Shown here in pieces: positions 1 to 9,018 of a DNA stretch of 64,000 bases. Position 1 is the first letter of the stretch. Every line of letters starts with the position of its first letter. The DNA lies in contig JAXDAY010000014.1 of NCBI GenBank assembly GCA_034679345.1, positions 92,029 to 156,028 of the forward strand, in the 5' to 3' direction. The notes beneath the pieces were generated by a model. The model was not told the DNA's origin, ran no database searches, and worked only from the letters and a program-made list of their open reading frames with translations. A program made the translations under genes and the position numbers. Origin of the DNA: JAXDAY01 sp034679345. Its GTDB lineage: Bacteria > Eisenbacteria > RBG-16-71-46 > CAIMUX01 > VGJL01.

Positions 1-1245
1 GCGCGGGAGAGGTGACTCCATCCTACCGCCGACCGCATCGTCGAGGTGGGCGGTGCCATCCAGCAGTCCGGAGAGTAGGTTCGATTCCAGGATCGTCCCC
101 ACCGGCTGCATCCGCGGGTTGAAGACGGGCAGCTGCGAGATGTTGTAGGCCCGGATGAGGCGCAACGCCTCCCGCAGGGGATCGCTCTCGCTCACGGAGA
201 CGATCGGCGGAATCGAGCCGGTCTTGCCTCGAACCGCATCGCCGGCCCGCGCGTACTCGAGGTCGGCCATTCGGTTGTCCCGGAGCCACTCGTCGTTGTG
301 GAACTTGCTCAGATATCGCTCCCCGGTGTCCGGAATCAGAACGACGAGGTTCTGGCCCTCGCGCAGATCGCGCGCGACCCGCAGGGCCGCCGCGACAGCC
401 GTGCCGGCCGATCCGCCACAGAGGATCCCCTCCTCGCGCGCCATCCGTCGGGCGATGTGAAACGACTCCCGGTCGCCGATCGTCAGGATCGAATCGATGA
501 TGCTGAAGTCGAGCGTGCCGGGGATGATGTCCTCGCCGATCCCCTCGACCAGGTAGCTGCGCGCAGCTCCATGCGCTCCAGTCTCGAAGTGCTCCTTGAG
601 GATGGAGCCGGCCGGATCTGCTCCGACGATCCGCACCTGGGGATTCCGCTCCTTGAGGCATCTGCCGACGCCCGAGATCGTACCCCCCGTCCCCATTCCG
701 GCGACGAACGCGTCAACCCGGCCTTCGAGCTGCTCCCATATCTCGGGACCGGTGGTAAGGTAGTGGATCTCGGGATTGTCGGGATTGAAATACTGGTTCG
801 CGTGGAAGGCGCCCGGCGTCTCCCGGACGATCCGCTTGGCCACCTCGTAGTAGCTCTCCGGGGACTCCGGAGGCACCGCCGTGGGGGTCACCACGACGCG
901 CGCCCCGTACGCCTTCAGCAGGCTGATCTTCTCTCGGCTCATCTTGTCGGGCATCGTGAGGATGACTTTGTACCCTTTGACCGCGGCCGCGATGGCCAGT
1001 CCGCACCCCGTATTCCCTGAAGTGGATTCAACGATCGTTCCGCCCGGCGCGAGGAGGCCCGCTTTCTCGGCCTTCTCGATGATGTGGACTCCGATCCGAT
1101 CCTTGACGCTTCCACCGGGATTGAACGATTCGACCTTCGCGTATACGGAGGCGGCGAGTCCCTGGGAGACCCGCCGAAGCTTCACGAGTGGCGTGCTCCC
1201 GACCGTTTGAAGGATGTCGTCGAACACGCGAGGCCGGGATTCCAA
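1..1245 (-). CDS. Cystathionine beta-synthase / cysteine synthase family with C-terminal CBS domain (3' end cut by window)
   Basis: PLP-dependent beta-replacement enzyme of fold type II, making cysteine or cystathionine from an activated serine. I read TVGSTPLVKL near the N-terminus, the PLP lysine motif NPGGSVKDR (Lys48), the phosphate-binding STSGNTG and the glycine loop GTGGTISGVGR. After about residue 330 a CBS-domain region begins (IPPIVSVSESDPLREAL) and still continues at the window edge, so 415 codons are visible and the end is missing. I chose the TTG at 1245 because a GGAGG lies 8 nt upstream and the next residues run straight into the family's start; no ATG is available nearby. The CBS pair argues for a regulated cystathionine synthase or a CBS-tailed cysteine synthase; sequence alone does not decide. 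It lies 58 bp downstream of the selenoprotein gene and may be co-transcribed. Confidence 0.88.
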   Translation of the reverse strand, partial: MESRPRVFDDILQTVGSTPLVKLRRVSQGLAASVYAKVESFNPGGSVKDRIGVHIIEKAEKAGLLAPGGTIVESTSGNTGCGLAIAAAVKGYKVILTMPDKMSREKISLLKAYGARVVVTPTAVPPESPESYYEVAKRIVRETPGAFHANQYFNPDNPEIHYLTTGPEIWEQLEGRVDAFVAGMGTGGTISGVGRCLKERNPQVRIVGADPAGSILKEHFETGAHGAARSYLVEGIGEDIIPGTLDFSIIDSILTIGDRESFHIARRMAREEGILCGGSAGTAVAAALRVARDLREGQNLVVLIPDTGERYLSKFHNDEWLRDNRMADLEYARAGDAVRGKTGSIPPIVSVSESDPLREALRLIRAYNISQLPVFNPRMQPVGTILESNLLSGLLDGTAHLDDAVGGRMESPLPR

Positions 1246-1303
1246 CAGAAACTCCTCCCGCGGCGTCCTGCCGCCCTCCGGATCCGCAGAGCGCGGATGC
1301 CGC

Positions 1304-2662
1304 TTAGTGGGTCACCTTGCCGAGGTAGGAAGCGAAGTCGAAGCCCTTCGCCTTCCCCCACTCGCCGGTGTGGCAGGTCGTGCAGGTTTCCTCGGTGATC
1401 TTCGCCGCGAGCTCGCCCCGGCCATGCTTGGTACCGACATCGTGGCACGACTCGCACTGAACGTTCGTGAGGTCCGGCTCTTTCATGTCAGCGGCATAAC
1501 CGCCGGGCTTCTCCCAGCCAGTCACATGGCAGCTGACGCACTCCGCCTCCGTCTGCTTCCCTGCCGTCGCGAGGGTCGCATGGGCGCGCGCGTGTCCGGT
1601 GGTGAGCCATTGCTCGTATTGCGGCTCGTGGCACCGGCGGCACTTCTCGGATCCGAGAAACTTGTCGGAAGAGATCTTGCCCTCGAGATCCCTGGCCTTC
1701 TGCTGCTGCTGCTGCCGCTGCAGCTCCTTCGCCTTGTCCTCGACCTGCTTCACCGCGGCGGCGACCTCCGCTTTCTCCGGAAAAGCCGTCTGGTCAAGCG
1801 GAAGATTGCGGGAGCCCCACTCCACGACGCGACCTTCGGGATCGACGATCAGGACAAGCTGGCCCACATACTGGCCGCGCAGGCCCGTCTGCTGGGTAAC
1901 GCTGTTGAAGACCTTCTCCGCACGATCCTTCCACGCCGGCTGGCGTCCGTAGAGCGCGACATCGATTCCCGGCACCTGCTTGAGGAGGTCGTCCGTCTCT
2001 TGCGAGGAGAGCTCGGACATGAGAACGACCACCTCCGCTTCCTTGCGCAGCTCCGGAACGATTCGCTGCGCCGCCTCCAGCGGGCTGAGATGCCTGAAGT
2101 CGATCCCCGCGGGCCTCTGAACGGAGGCGACCTCGCTGCCGCCGATGAGGGCGAGCAGCCCGACGCGGACGCCCCCAACCGGAACCACCATCTTCTCGAG
2201 ACCTGCGGGCCGCTCCACGCCGTTTTCGATCACGACGAGGTTGCTCGAAACCGGGCGAATCGAGCTGCCGGAGAGGAGCTCCGAGTAAAGCGGCCAGTTC
2301 ATGAGCTCCCGCACCCCGGGGGTCGATGCGACGTATCCCATCTGCTCCATCGTCTTCCAGATGAAGCGCGTCTTCAGCTCACCGACGGCGGCCTCGGTGC
2401 TCATGAAGTCCCCGAGGTCCATCAGCGCGAAGGTCTTACCCTGAGCCGTGAGAGAGTCAATCATGCTGGCCCGACGGGCCAGTCCGCCCTTCTGGCTCGA
2501 GTGTCACCCACAGGGGACGAGCTCGCCGTTGGTCCCTCCGAACGAGAGGAGGATCACCTCGGCGTTCGTCTCTCGATGATCGCTCCCCGCCATGCCGGCG
2601 CAACTGGGAAGCAAGGCGATCCCTATGAGGCACAACAGCGAGAATCCCAGGCGACGCACCAT
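1304..2662 (-). CDS. Probable selenoprotein: UshA-like 5'-nucleotidase-fold lipoprotein with tetraheme cytochrome c554-like C-terminus
   Basis: Read through one in-frame TGA (2504-2506), this is a single 452-residue protein. Residues 1-21 form a lipoprotein signal (LLPSCAG). Residues 36-66 give SFGGTNGELVPCG, then the TGA as residue 53, then HSSQKGGLARRAS. This matches the N-terminal strand and CGC-x(5)-GGLARRA motif of UshA/metallophosphoesterase-like multiheme proteins, where the residue at the TGA is normally Cys. The metallophosphoesterase region follows (ALMDLGDF), then a Gln-rich coil, then four heme sites: CRRCH (341), CVSCH (375), CESCH (403) and CTTCH (427). Start ATG 2662 has GGAGG 8 nt upstream. 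Both halves keep clean frame and conserved sequence, so decay is unlikely. Probably an exported redox protein; substrate unknown. Selenocysteine insertion is inferred, not proven. Confidence 0.82.
2466..2506 (-). promoter_or_regulatory. Candidate bacterial SECIS element: UGA codon plus downstream hairpin
   Basis: On the minus strand the TGA (2506-2504) is followed by 21 nt and then CTGGCCC-GTC-GGGCCAG (2482-2466), a perfect 7-bp stem with a 3-nt loop whose first base is G. The apical loop starts 28 nt after the TGA. Bacterial SECIS hairpins bound by SelB lie inside the coding region just after the UGA, with the loop roughly 16-37 nt away and a G in its first two positions; this fits. The hairpin also encodes the conserved LARRA residues, so part of its shape could be codon constraint. 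Confidence 0.6.
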
Positions 2663-2784
2663 TTCCGGTTCCTCCGTCGTGATTGATCGGCTCTTCGCGC
2701 GCAAACTCAAGAACTGCCTAGCCTACCACCTACCGAAACGCCGGTTCAACAGGCCGGGCCTGCGGTGGAGTCAAGCTCCTTCGC

Positions 2785-5700
2785 TCAACGGTCCTGACGT
2801 TCGTATTTTACGTCCGGCAGCGATTTTACATTAATGCGGAAGTAGTACTCTGAGTTCCCGCCCGAGACTCGGGAATCGAAACTCGCCTCCCAGCAGTGCA
2901 GATCCCGGTAGAGGGACAGCCCCTGGGATCGGATCTCCTTGAGCTTCAAGTCATAGTAAATACTAGCAGTTACGCGCCATGCCGAGGCCGGCACCAGCGA
3001 GGCCGAGATGTTCGCCGAGTTCGATGCGCTGCTCCGACTCGATCCACGGCTAAAGCTGTGCGAGATGTTGACGCTCCAGGGCCCGCTCGCGCCGAGCCGT
3101 CGCTCGCCGGGCCGGCCGGTGTCCTTGCCGGGCTGTCCGAAGCCGCCGTATTCCTCGAGAGGCTCGCCCGCGCCCAGCGAGTCGGCTCCGCCCGCCCCGC
3201 CTCCCCCCGCTCCGCCGGAGAGGCGGAAGCTCGACTGCACCGAAAGGGATCGCAGGTTCTTGCGGTAGGGATCGTGCGAGAGGGAGAGCGAGCTCTCGAA
3301 GAGGCGCGAGGGTTGCAGTCGCACGGAGTTCGAGATTGTGGACCAGGGCTTGTCCTCCTCGAGGAAGTTGTGGCTCGTCGAGGTCGTCAGCAGGATGAGA
3401 TTGTCGATTTTCCTTGGCTTCTTCGGATCGCTTCCGCGCAACTTCAGGTGGAAGCGCTGCGTGAGCGAGAGCGACATCGCGCTCGCCTCGGCGCCGGAGA
3501 GGCTGATCCCCCCCACGGAGGGAAACCGGGCCACCTGGCGGCCGGCCTCGTCGGTGTAACGCAGCCAGGAGAAATCCGGAGCGTAGCGATAGCTCACCGA
3601 AGGCTCCACCACGTGGCGCACTCCGACCAGTGGACCGAGCCCGAGCATGAACGTCCCATAGAGCGTCGATCGCGCGGAGGCGCCGGCGTCCCAGACCATC
3701 CCCACAGCATGCTCCTCGCCGCGATTGTCCCGCCGGAAGTAGGCGCCGGTCGCGGATATCGAGGGGGAGAGGCTGAGGTAGGGCCCGAGCTTGCGGTTGT
3801 CCGTGAGGCCCGTGCTGATCCGCGCCGCCTGGTTGTCCGTCGATGACCCTTCCCAGGGCTTCGAATAGGTGCTGCGGATCGAGGCGCCCAGCCGCGTGTA
3901 GACCGTCGAGAGGGCGGGCAGGAAGGCGCCGCGCCCCCGCTCGTCGGCCTGCCGGCCGATGGGAAAGGAGTTGACCGAGAAGTCGATGCTTGGGACGTTC
4001 TGCTGCACCTTGACCGTCGAGGTCTCCTTGTCCAGGTACTCGGTCCGATCCGCAGTGAGCGAGAGGCTCACCTTCGACCAGGTCTTCCGCAGATCGATGT
4101 TCGACTTGAGGATCCGGTTCAGCCGTTCATCGACGGTGCCGCCGAACTCGCGGTCGTCGCGGTAATCGAGATCGCTGACGAAGTTGGCGCGGAAACGCAG
4201 CGTGAAGCGCTCTCCCAGCTCCTGATCATGGGAGCCTCGGAAGTCCCAGCGCGTGCTGTAGCCGGCCCCCGCATCCTCGCGCGAGTAGGAGCCGAAGAGG
4301 TTTCCGGAGAGCTTGTAGCGGAGCTTGTAGCGGACCTGGCTATTGAGAATCCATCGCGGAGTCGCGTCGTAGTAGTCGCCCCAGACCATCGCGTCGCCGT
4401 AATCGTTGGGCGCCCAGTAGTAGCCGATGTTCCGGAGAAAGCGACCGCGCGAGCTGTCGAAGCCGAACTCCACATCGGGCATCAGGATCCCTGAATGGCG
4501 TCCTTTTCGCATCGGGAAGATCCAGTAGGGCAGGGCCAGCACCGGGATGTTCTTCAGATAGAGCACGATCGGGCGCGCAATGACCCGATCCTTGAGGCGG
4601 ATCTTCATGCGATCCGCATGGAAGTGGAAGTGCGAGGTCTCTGCGTCGCAGGTGGTGTAGTCCCCATCGTGAACCAGGAGGATCTTGTCGTCGACGCGTT
4701 TGATCTCCTCTCCGCGGTAGTAGGCCCCATCCATCTCGGTCATTCCCTCGTAGACGAAGCCCTGCTTTCGGTCGATTCGATAGACCATCCGCTTTCCCTG
4801 GAGCTCGCTCGACTCGTCCTTGAGGGCCGGCTCGCCATATGCGACGACCCGATCGCGGGAAGCCTCGAAGTCGATCCGCCGAGAATCGAGCTCGAGGTTC
4901 TGGTAGTGGACTCTCCCGTTGCTGCGCAGCTCGATCCGTCTATCGGGAACGAGGAACGCGACTGTGTCGGCCGCGTAGGCGACCGTCTCTCTGGGATCGT
5001 AGGGTCCCGCGCGGAGGAGGGAGTCGGGAAGCGGATCATCGGGCGACTCGAGGAAGGCCGCGCCCGCTCGGGCGTTATAGAGGGAGTCGCTCAGCTGCGC
5101 GTAGAGCGTGTCGGCCTTCTCCCGCGGGAGAAGATACTCCCCCGAGGCTCCATTGATCAGATCGACGCGTCGCGCCTCGCCGGCCTTGATGGTGATCCGG
5201 ATGGTTCGGGCCCGGGAGAGATTCTGGCCGACCTCCTCCTCGCGGTCGATCGATGATGGGAGGTAGAGGCTCTTCGCGTCGCCGCGCACCTCGATCGTGT
5301 GCACGCCGGTCGAATCCATGAGCGCGACCAGAGTGTCGCCCAGCACGAGGTTTCTCTCCCCGGGCTTCGCCGAGGGAAGATACTCGACACGACCGTTGCC
5401 GAGGACCTCGAGCCGCTCCGCGTCGCCGGCGCCGAGGAGCACCGCCATGGAGTCGCCGCGGACCTCGCCGTCGGGATCGCGCGCGACCGGCTGCTCGCGC
5501 AGGATCAGGAGATCTCCGTCGAAGTCGAACCTGGCGCGTCCGCACCGCGCATCGACGCTTCCCCTGCGGATCCACACGTTGCCGCGCGCCTCGCCGGCGC
5601 GGTTCTGATCGACGGTGAGCAGTGTGTCGGCCTCAATCGTCAGCTCGGACTCCCCCGCGAGGCCGGGACGGTATAGGCGGGGAGCGCCCGTGACGACGGC

Positions 5701-6318
5701 GGTCCCCGCATCCCGGTCGATCTCGCATCGCCGGCCGGTGACCGTCGTCCTCTCCGTGGGATCCGAGAGGGTGACGCTCTCAGTCGCGACGGCGCGCCGG
5801 GTGTTCGTGTCGTAAACGAGCATGCGGGAGGTGAGGATCCGACCGCTCTCCTCGAGCCGCACGCTGTCGCGCAGCTCCAGCCTCCCCTCCGCGCGCCAGT
5901 AGAGGAGCTCGCGCGCGCCCATCGTCCCCTCGGGGCCCGATCCCCGTACATCGCCGCTCATGACGGCGAGCCGTTTGAGCCGGTCGTAGCTGGCCCGATG
6001 GGAGCGGATCGTGCGAGTGGAGTCCTGGAGGATCACGTCGCCGGAGAGATTCAAGAGGTCGCTGTCGCGGTACCAGACCCCGTCCTTGGCGGTGATCGAG
6101 AGCCCCTCCTGTTCGGCCCGCGGCGAGGTGAGCACCGTCGTTCCAGCGCGCGATCCCTCGAGGCGCTCGCCAGTGATCGTCCAGGGATCCCCCTCCTCGG
6201 CCTCCCCCTGCGGGACGGGAGACCCGGATGCGGCGGCGGCGCCGAGACACAGCACGGCGATCAGCACGCGTCCAAACGCGCCTGTCCTCGCGGGGCGACT
6301 CACTGCTCGTCGTGCCAT
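2785..6318 (-). CDS. lptD: LPS-assembly outer-membrane protein LptD (OstA), long form
   Basis: Outer-membrane beta-barrel that places lipopolysaccharide in the outer leaflet, receiving it from the periplasmic Lpt bridge. The 1177-residue product has a signal peptide (hydrophobic run about residues 15-32). Some 600 residues of OstA/beta-jellyroll repeats follow (for example LNLSGDVILQDSTRTIRSH and later VVAYGEPALKDESSELQGK). Next comes the LptD signature block (YLKNIPVLALPYWIFPMRKGRHSG) and a long alternating beta-strand barrel ending in LPDVKYERQDR. E. coli LptD is about 780 residues, so the N-terminal region is much enlarged, as if several LptA-like modules were fused. Start ATG 6318 overlaps the end of folC by 19 nt; longer upstream reading in this frame is folC antiframe. 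It is last in a run that starts with the histidine kinase. Confidence 0.9.
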   Translation of the reverse strand: MARRAVSRPARTGAFGRVLIAVLCLGAAAASGSPVPQGEAEEGDPWTITGERLEGSRAGTTVLTSPRAEQEGLSITAKDGVWYRDSDLLNLSGDVILQDSTRTIRSHRASYDRLKRLAVMSGDVRGSGPEGTMGARELLYWRAEGRLELRDSVRLEESGRILTSRMLVYDTNTRRAVATESVTLSDPTERTTVTGRRCEIDRDAGTAVVTGAPRLYRPGLAGESELTIEADTLLTVDQNRAGEARGNVWIRRGSVDARCGRARFDFDGDLLILREQPVARDPDGEVRGDSMAVLLGAGDAERLEVLGNGRVEYLPSAKPGERNLVLGDTLVALMDSTGVHTIEVRGDAKSLYLPSSIDREEEVGQNLSRARTIRITIKAGEARRVDLINGASGEYLLPREKADTLYAQLSDSLYNARAGAAFLESPDDPLPDSLLRAGPYDPRETVAYAADTVAFLVPDRRIELRSNGRVHYQNLELDSRRIDFEASRDRVVAYGEPALKDESSELQGKRMVYRIDRKQGFVYEGMTEMDGAYYRGEEIKRVDDKILLVHDGDYTTCDAETSHFHFHADRMKIRLKDRVIARPIVLYLKNIPVLALPYWIFPMRKGRHSGILMPDVEFGFDSSRGRFLRNIGYYWAPNDYGDAMVWGDYYDATPRWILNSQVRYKLRYKLSGNLFGSYSREDAGAGYSTRWDFRGSHDQELGERFTLRFRANFVSDLDYRDDREFGGTVDERLNRILKSNIDLRKTWSKVSLSLTADRTEYLDKETSTVKVQQNVPSIDFSVNSFPIGRQADERGRGAFLPALSTVYTRLGASIRSTYSKPWEGSSTDNQAARISTGLTDNRKLGPYLSLSPSISATGAYFRRDNRGEEHAVGMVWDAGASARSTLYGTFMLGLGPLVGVRHVVEPSVSYRYAPDFSWLRYTDEAGRQVARFPSVGGISLSGAEASAMSLSLTQRFHLKLRGSDPKKPRKIDNLILLTTSTSHNFLEEDKPWSTISNSVRLQPSRLFESSLSLSHDPYRKNLRSLSVQSSFRLSGGAGGGGAGGADSLGAGEPLEEYGGFGQPGKDTGRPGERRLGASGPWSVNISHSFSRGSSRSSASNSANISASLVPASAWRVTASIYYDLKLKEIRSQGLSLYRDLHCWEASFDSRVSGGNSEYYFRINVKSLPDVKYERQDR

Positions 6319-7613
6319 AGCGAATCCTGCGGCGTGATACCCCGATGCTCCATCGCCGCTCCAACCGTATAGAAGGAGCCCGTGACGAGAACCGTCCCCT
6401 CGGGGGAACCGTCGGCGATCGCGGCATCCAGGGCCGCCGCAGGGCTCGTGTGGAGTTGCGCGCGCAGTCCGAGCGATTCGGCGATCGGCAGAAGACTCTC
6501 GCCCGGCGTCGCGCGCTCCGTCGGCGGGGTGCAGAGGTGGATCGTCTCGGCGCATCGCCCGACCTCGCGAATGAAGCGCCTGTGGTTCTTTCCCTCCACC
6601 ATACCCAGCACGATCCGCACCGGACCCGGGCGTCGGCGCGCGAGGGCGCGCGCGAGGGCGGCGGCGCCGTCCGGATTGTGCGCCACGTCGAAGATGATCG
6701 TCGGCCTGCCGGGGATCTCCTGCGCGCGGCCGGGCCATCGGATTCTCGCCGCGCCCTTTCTGATCGCCTCTGCTCCGATCTGCAGCTTCGCGGGGAGAAG
6801 ATGGAGCGCGAGCACCGCGAGGGCGGCGTTCGCGACCTGATGCGCGCCGGCGAGGGAAATCTCCAGCGACAGATCCTCGCGCGGGCCGGGCTGGCCCGGA
6901 CGGGCCCGGAGGCGAAACCGCGAACCGCGTCGCGTCTCCTCCACTGCGTGGACGTACAGCGCGCGCCTTCGCTCGATGACCGGCGCTCCCAGCTCCAGGG
7001 CCCTGTTCCGGATCACCTCCACGGGTTCCCGGCCTCGGACGCCGAGGGCCGACGGAACTCCCGGGCGCAAGATCCCCGCCTTCTCGCGAGCGATCGCCCC
7101 GAGTGTCCCGCCGAGGATCTTCTCGTGGTCGAAACCGATCGAGGAGATCACCGTGACCACGGCGCGGACCGGCCGCGTGGCGTCGAGGCGTCCCCCGAGC
7201 CCGACCTCGACCGCAGCGCACTCGATCCCCTCTCGCTCGAACCAGAGAAACGCGAGAAGCGTGGTCGCCTCGAAGAAGGAGAGCTCCATCTTCTCGCACG
7301 CCGGCCTGATGGTCGAAACGATCTCCGCCACCGCTTCCTGCGAGATCATCCTGCCGCCGACTCGCATCCGCTCGCGGAAGTCGAGCAAGTGGGGGGAGGT
7401 GAACAGCCCGGTCCGTCGGCCTGCCGCATCGAGGCAGGAGGCGACGATCGCGCTTGTCGAGCCCTTGCCATTCGTCCCGGCGATCAGGACCGAGGCGAAG
7501 GACTCCTGCGGGTCTCCGTGCTCCCGAAATGCGCCCACCACTCGATCGAGACCGAGGCGGACTCCGCGTCGCTCCAAGGAATAGAGGTAGCGGGTCGCCT
7601 CCTCGTAGGTCAC
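6300..7613 (-). CDS. folC: Bifunctional folylpolyglutamate synthase / dihydrofolate synthase
   Basis: Cytosolic ATP-dependent ligase adding glutamate to dihydropteroate or tetrahydrofolate. The 437-residue product has the Mur-ligase type P-loop AGTNGKGST near residue 48, the substrate segment FTSPHLLDFRERM, and the C-terminal ligase domain (FDVAHNPDGAAAL, VLVTGSFYTVG). Length is typical. Its start overlaps the accD stop by 4 nt (ATGA), the widely conserved accD-folC order. It runs 19 nt into lptD, so translation of all three is probably coupled. Confidence 0.95.
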   Translation of the reverse strand: MTYEEATRYLYSLERRGVRLGLDRVVGAFREHGDPQESFASVLIAGTNGKGSTSAIVASCLDAAGRRTGLFTSPHLLDFRERMRVGGRMISQEAVAEIVSTIRPACEKMELSFFEATTLLAFLWFEREGIECAAVEVGLGGRLDATRPVRAVVTVISSIGFDHEKILGGTLGAIAREKAGILRPGVPSALGVRGREPVEVIRNRALELGAPVIERRRALYVHAVEETRRGSRFRLRARPGQPGPREDLSLEISLAGAHQVANAALAVLALHLLPAKLQIGAEAIRKGAARIRWPGRAQEIPGRPTIIFDVAHNPDGAAALARALARRRPGPVRIVLGMVEGKNHRRFIREVGRCAETIHLCTPPTERATPGESLLPIAESLGLRAQLHTSPAAALDAAIADGSPEGTVLVTGSFYTVGAAMEHRGITPQDSLWHDEQ

Positions 7614-8470
7614 CGCGAGCGGTTCGGCCGGCTGTTCCAGAAGTGGCGCAAGAGCCGCCCGACCTCCGTGCGCATCTGCTTGCGCGGGACGATCCGGTCG
7701 ATCATTCCGTGCTCGAGGAGGAATTCCGCGCGCTGGAATCCCTTGGGCAACTCCTGCTTGATCGTCTGCTCGATCACCCGGGGTCCGGCGAAGCCGATCA
7801 GGGCGTTCGGCTCCGCGATGATGATGTCGCCCACCATGGAGAAGCTCGCAGTCACCCCTCCCGTCGTAGGATCGAGGATGACCGAAAGATAGAAGATCCC
7901 CTTCTCGTGGAGGCGCGCGAGCTGCGCCTGCACCTTGGCCAACTGCATCAGGGAAAGGACCCCCTCCTGCATCCTGGCGCCTCCGGAGGCGGAGACAAGG
8001 ACGAGCGGGACCTCCTCGGTGTAGGCGAGATCGGCGATGCGCGCGATCTTTTCCCCCACGACCGATCCCATGCTGCCGCCCAGGAAAGCGAAGTTCATCG
8101 CTCCGAGCGCGATCGGGATCGACTCGATGCGCGCGCGTCCGGTCTGGATCGCGTCGGCGTGGCCGGTCTTCGCGCGGGCTTCACGGATCCGGTCGGGATA
8201 GGGTTTGGAGTCGACGAAGCTCAAGGCGTCGACAGAGGTGACGTCGCCCCAGAGCTCCTCGAACGAGCCCGGGTCGACGAGAAGCGCGATGTACTCCTCT
8301 GAGGTGATGCGAAAGTGATGCCCGCAGGCGAGGCAGGTCCAGGCGTTGCGCTCCACCTCCTTGCGATAGAGGATCTCCCCGCATCCGGCGCACTTCACCC
8401 ATATTCCATCGGGGACGTCTTTCTTGTCCTGGGGCTTCGGGCCCTCCCGGCGATTCGTGAGCCAGCTCAA
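7610..8470 (-). CDS. accD: Acetyl-CoA carboxylase carboxyltransferase subunit beta
   Basis: Transfers the carboxyl group from biotin to acetyl-CoA in the first step of fatty acid synthesis, together with AccA (not in this window). The 286-residue product carries the N-terminal zinc finger with Cys27, Cys30, Cys46 and Cys49 (CAGC...CLAC), then the crotonase-fold domain with SASGGARMQEG and DPTTGGVTASF. The length is normal. ATGA overlaps join it to rimI upstream and folC downstream. Confidence 0.96.
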   Translation of the reverse strand: MSWLTNRREGPKPQDKKDVPDGIWVKCAGCGEILYRKEVERNAWTCLACGHHFRITSEEYIALLVDPGSFEELWGDVTSVDALSFVDSKPYPDRIREARAKTGHADAIQTGRARIESIPIALGAMNFAFLGGSMGSVVGEKIARIADLAYTEEVPLVLVSASGGARMQEGVLSLMQLAKVQAQLARLHEKGIFYLSVILDPTTGGVTASFSMVGDIIIAEPNALIGFAGPRVIEQTIKQELPKGFQRAEFLLEHGMIDRIVPRKQMRTEVGRLLRHFWNSRPNRSR

Positions 8471-9018
8471 GCCGTCGCCTCCCCTACCCGCAGGGACCGG
8501 ATCATCACCAGGGCGTCCTCCCGCGGATTGTTGTAGTAGTTCTTGCGAATTCCGCCTACCACGAAACCGTTGCGGTCATAGAGGGCGATCGCGGCTTCGT
8601 TGCCGCGACGCACCTCGAGAACGATCATCCGGCTCCCCCGGAGATAGGCCTCACGAAGGAGGTGGTCCAGCATCGTCTGCGCGCAACGTCGCCTGCGCGC
8701 CCAAGGAGCGACCGCAATGTTCGCCAGATGCGCCTCGTCCTCGATGAACCAGGCGATCATATAGCCGGCGATCCTCTCTTCGACCCGGAGCACCCGGCAC
8801 CAGCTCGCCGGCGCCGCCCTCAACTCCCCCTCGAAGCTCGCCCGGGACCAGGGGTCGCGGAAGCAGAGCTTCTCGATCTCCGCCACCTCCGTCAGGTCGC
8901 GGGACTCCATCGAGGAGAGCCGAACCGGCCCTCCCTCCACCTCGTTCCCAGCGAGAGGGGTTTCCGGCGGCCGCGCCGGGGGCTCAAGCCTGTCGTCTCG
9001 GTTTTCGAGCATCGGCAT
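8467..9018 (-). CDS. rimI: Ribosomal-protein-alanine N-acetyltransferase RimI
   Basis: GNAT-fold acetyltransferase; RimI acetylates the N-terminal alanine of ribosomal protein S18. The 183-residue product shows the GNAT core: the motif LANIAVAPWARRRRCAQTML with the acetyl-CoA loop, and EVRRGNEAAIALYDRNGFV typical of RimI. About 30 residues before the fold look non-conserved, and the ATG at 9018 overlaps tsaB by 35 nt, so the true start may be further in. It sits directly after tsaE-tsaB, the usual neighbourhood for rimI. Confidence 0.88.
   Translation of the reverse strand: MPMLENRDDRLEPPARPPETPLAGNEVEGGPVRLSSMESRDLTEVAEIEKLCFRDPWSRASFEGELRAAPASWCRVLRVEERIAGYMIAWFIEDEAHLANIAVAPWARRRRCAQTMLDHLLREAYLRGSRMIVLEVRRGNEAAIALYDRNGFVVGGIRKNYYNNPREDALVMIRSLRVGEATA

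Noticed and set aside
1282..1298. ATCCGC-GCTCT-GCGGAT hairpin after the selenoprotein stop as a terminator
   Set aside because: Only 6 bp with no T-run and 36 bp before the next gene; not enough to call.
2504..2506. Reading the TGA as a genuine stop (two genes or a pseudogene)
   Set aside because: No start or ribosome site for the downstream part; conserved sequence continues in frame on both sides; TGA replaces a conserved Cys and has a SECIS-like hairpin. An assembly error cannot be ruled out from one sequence.
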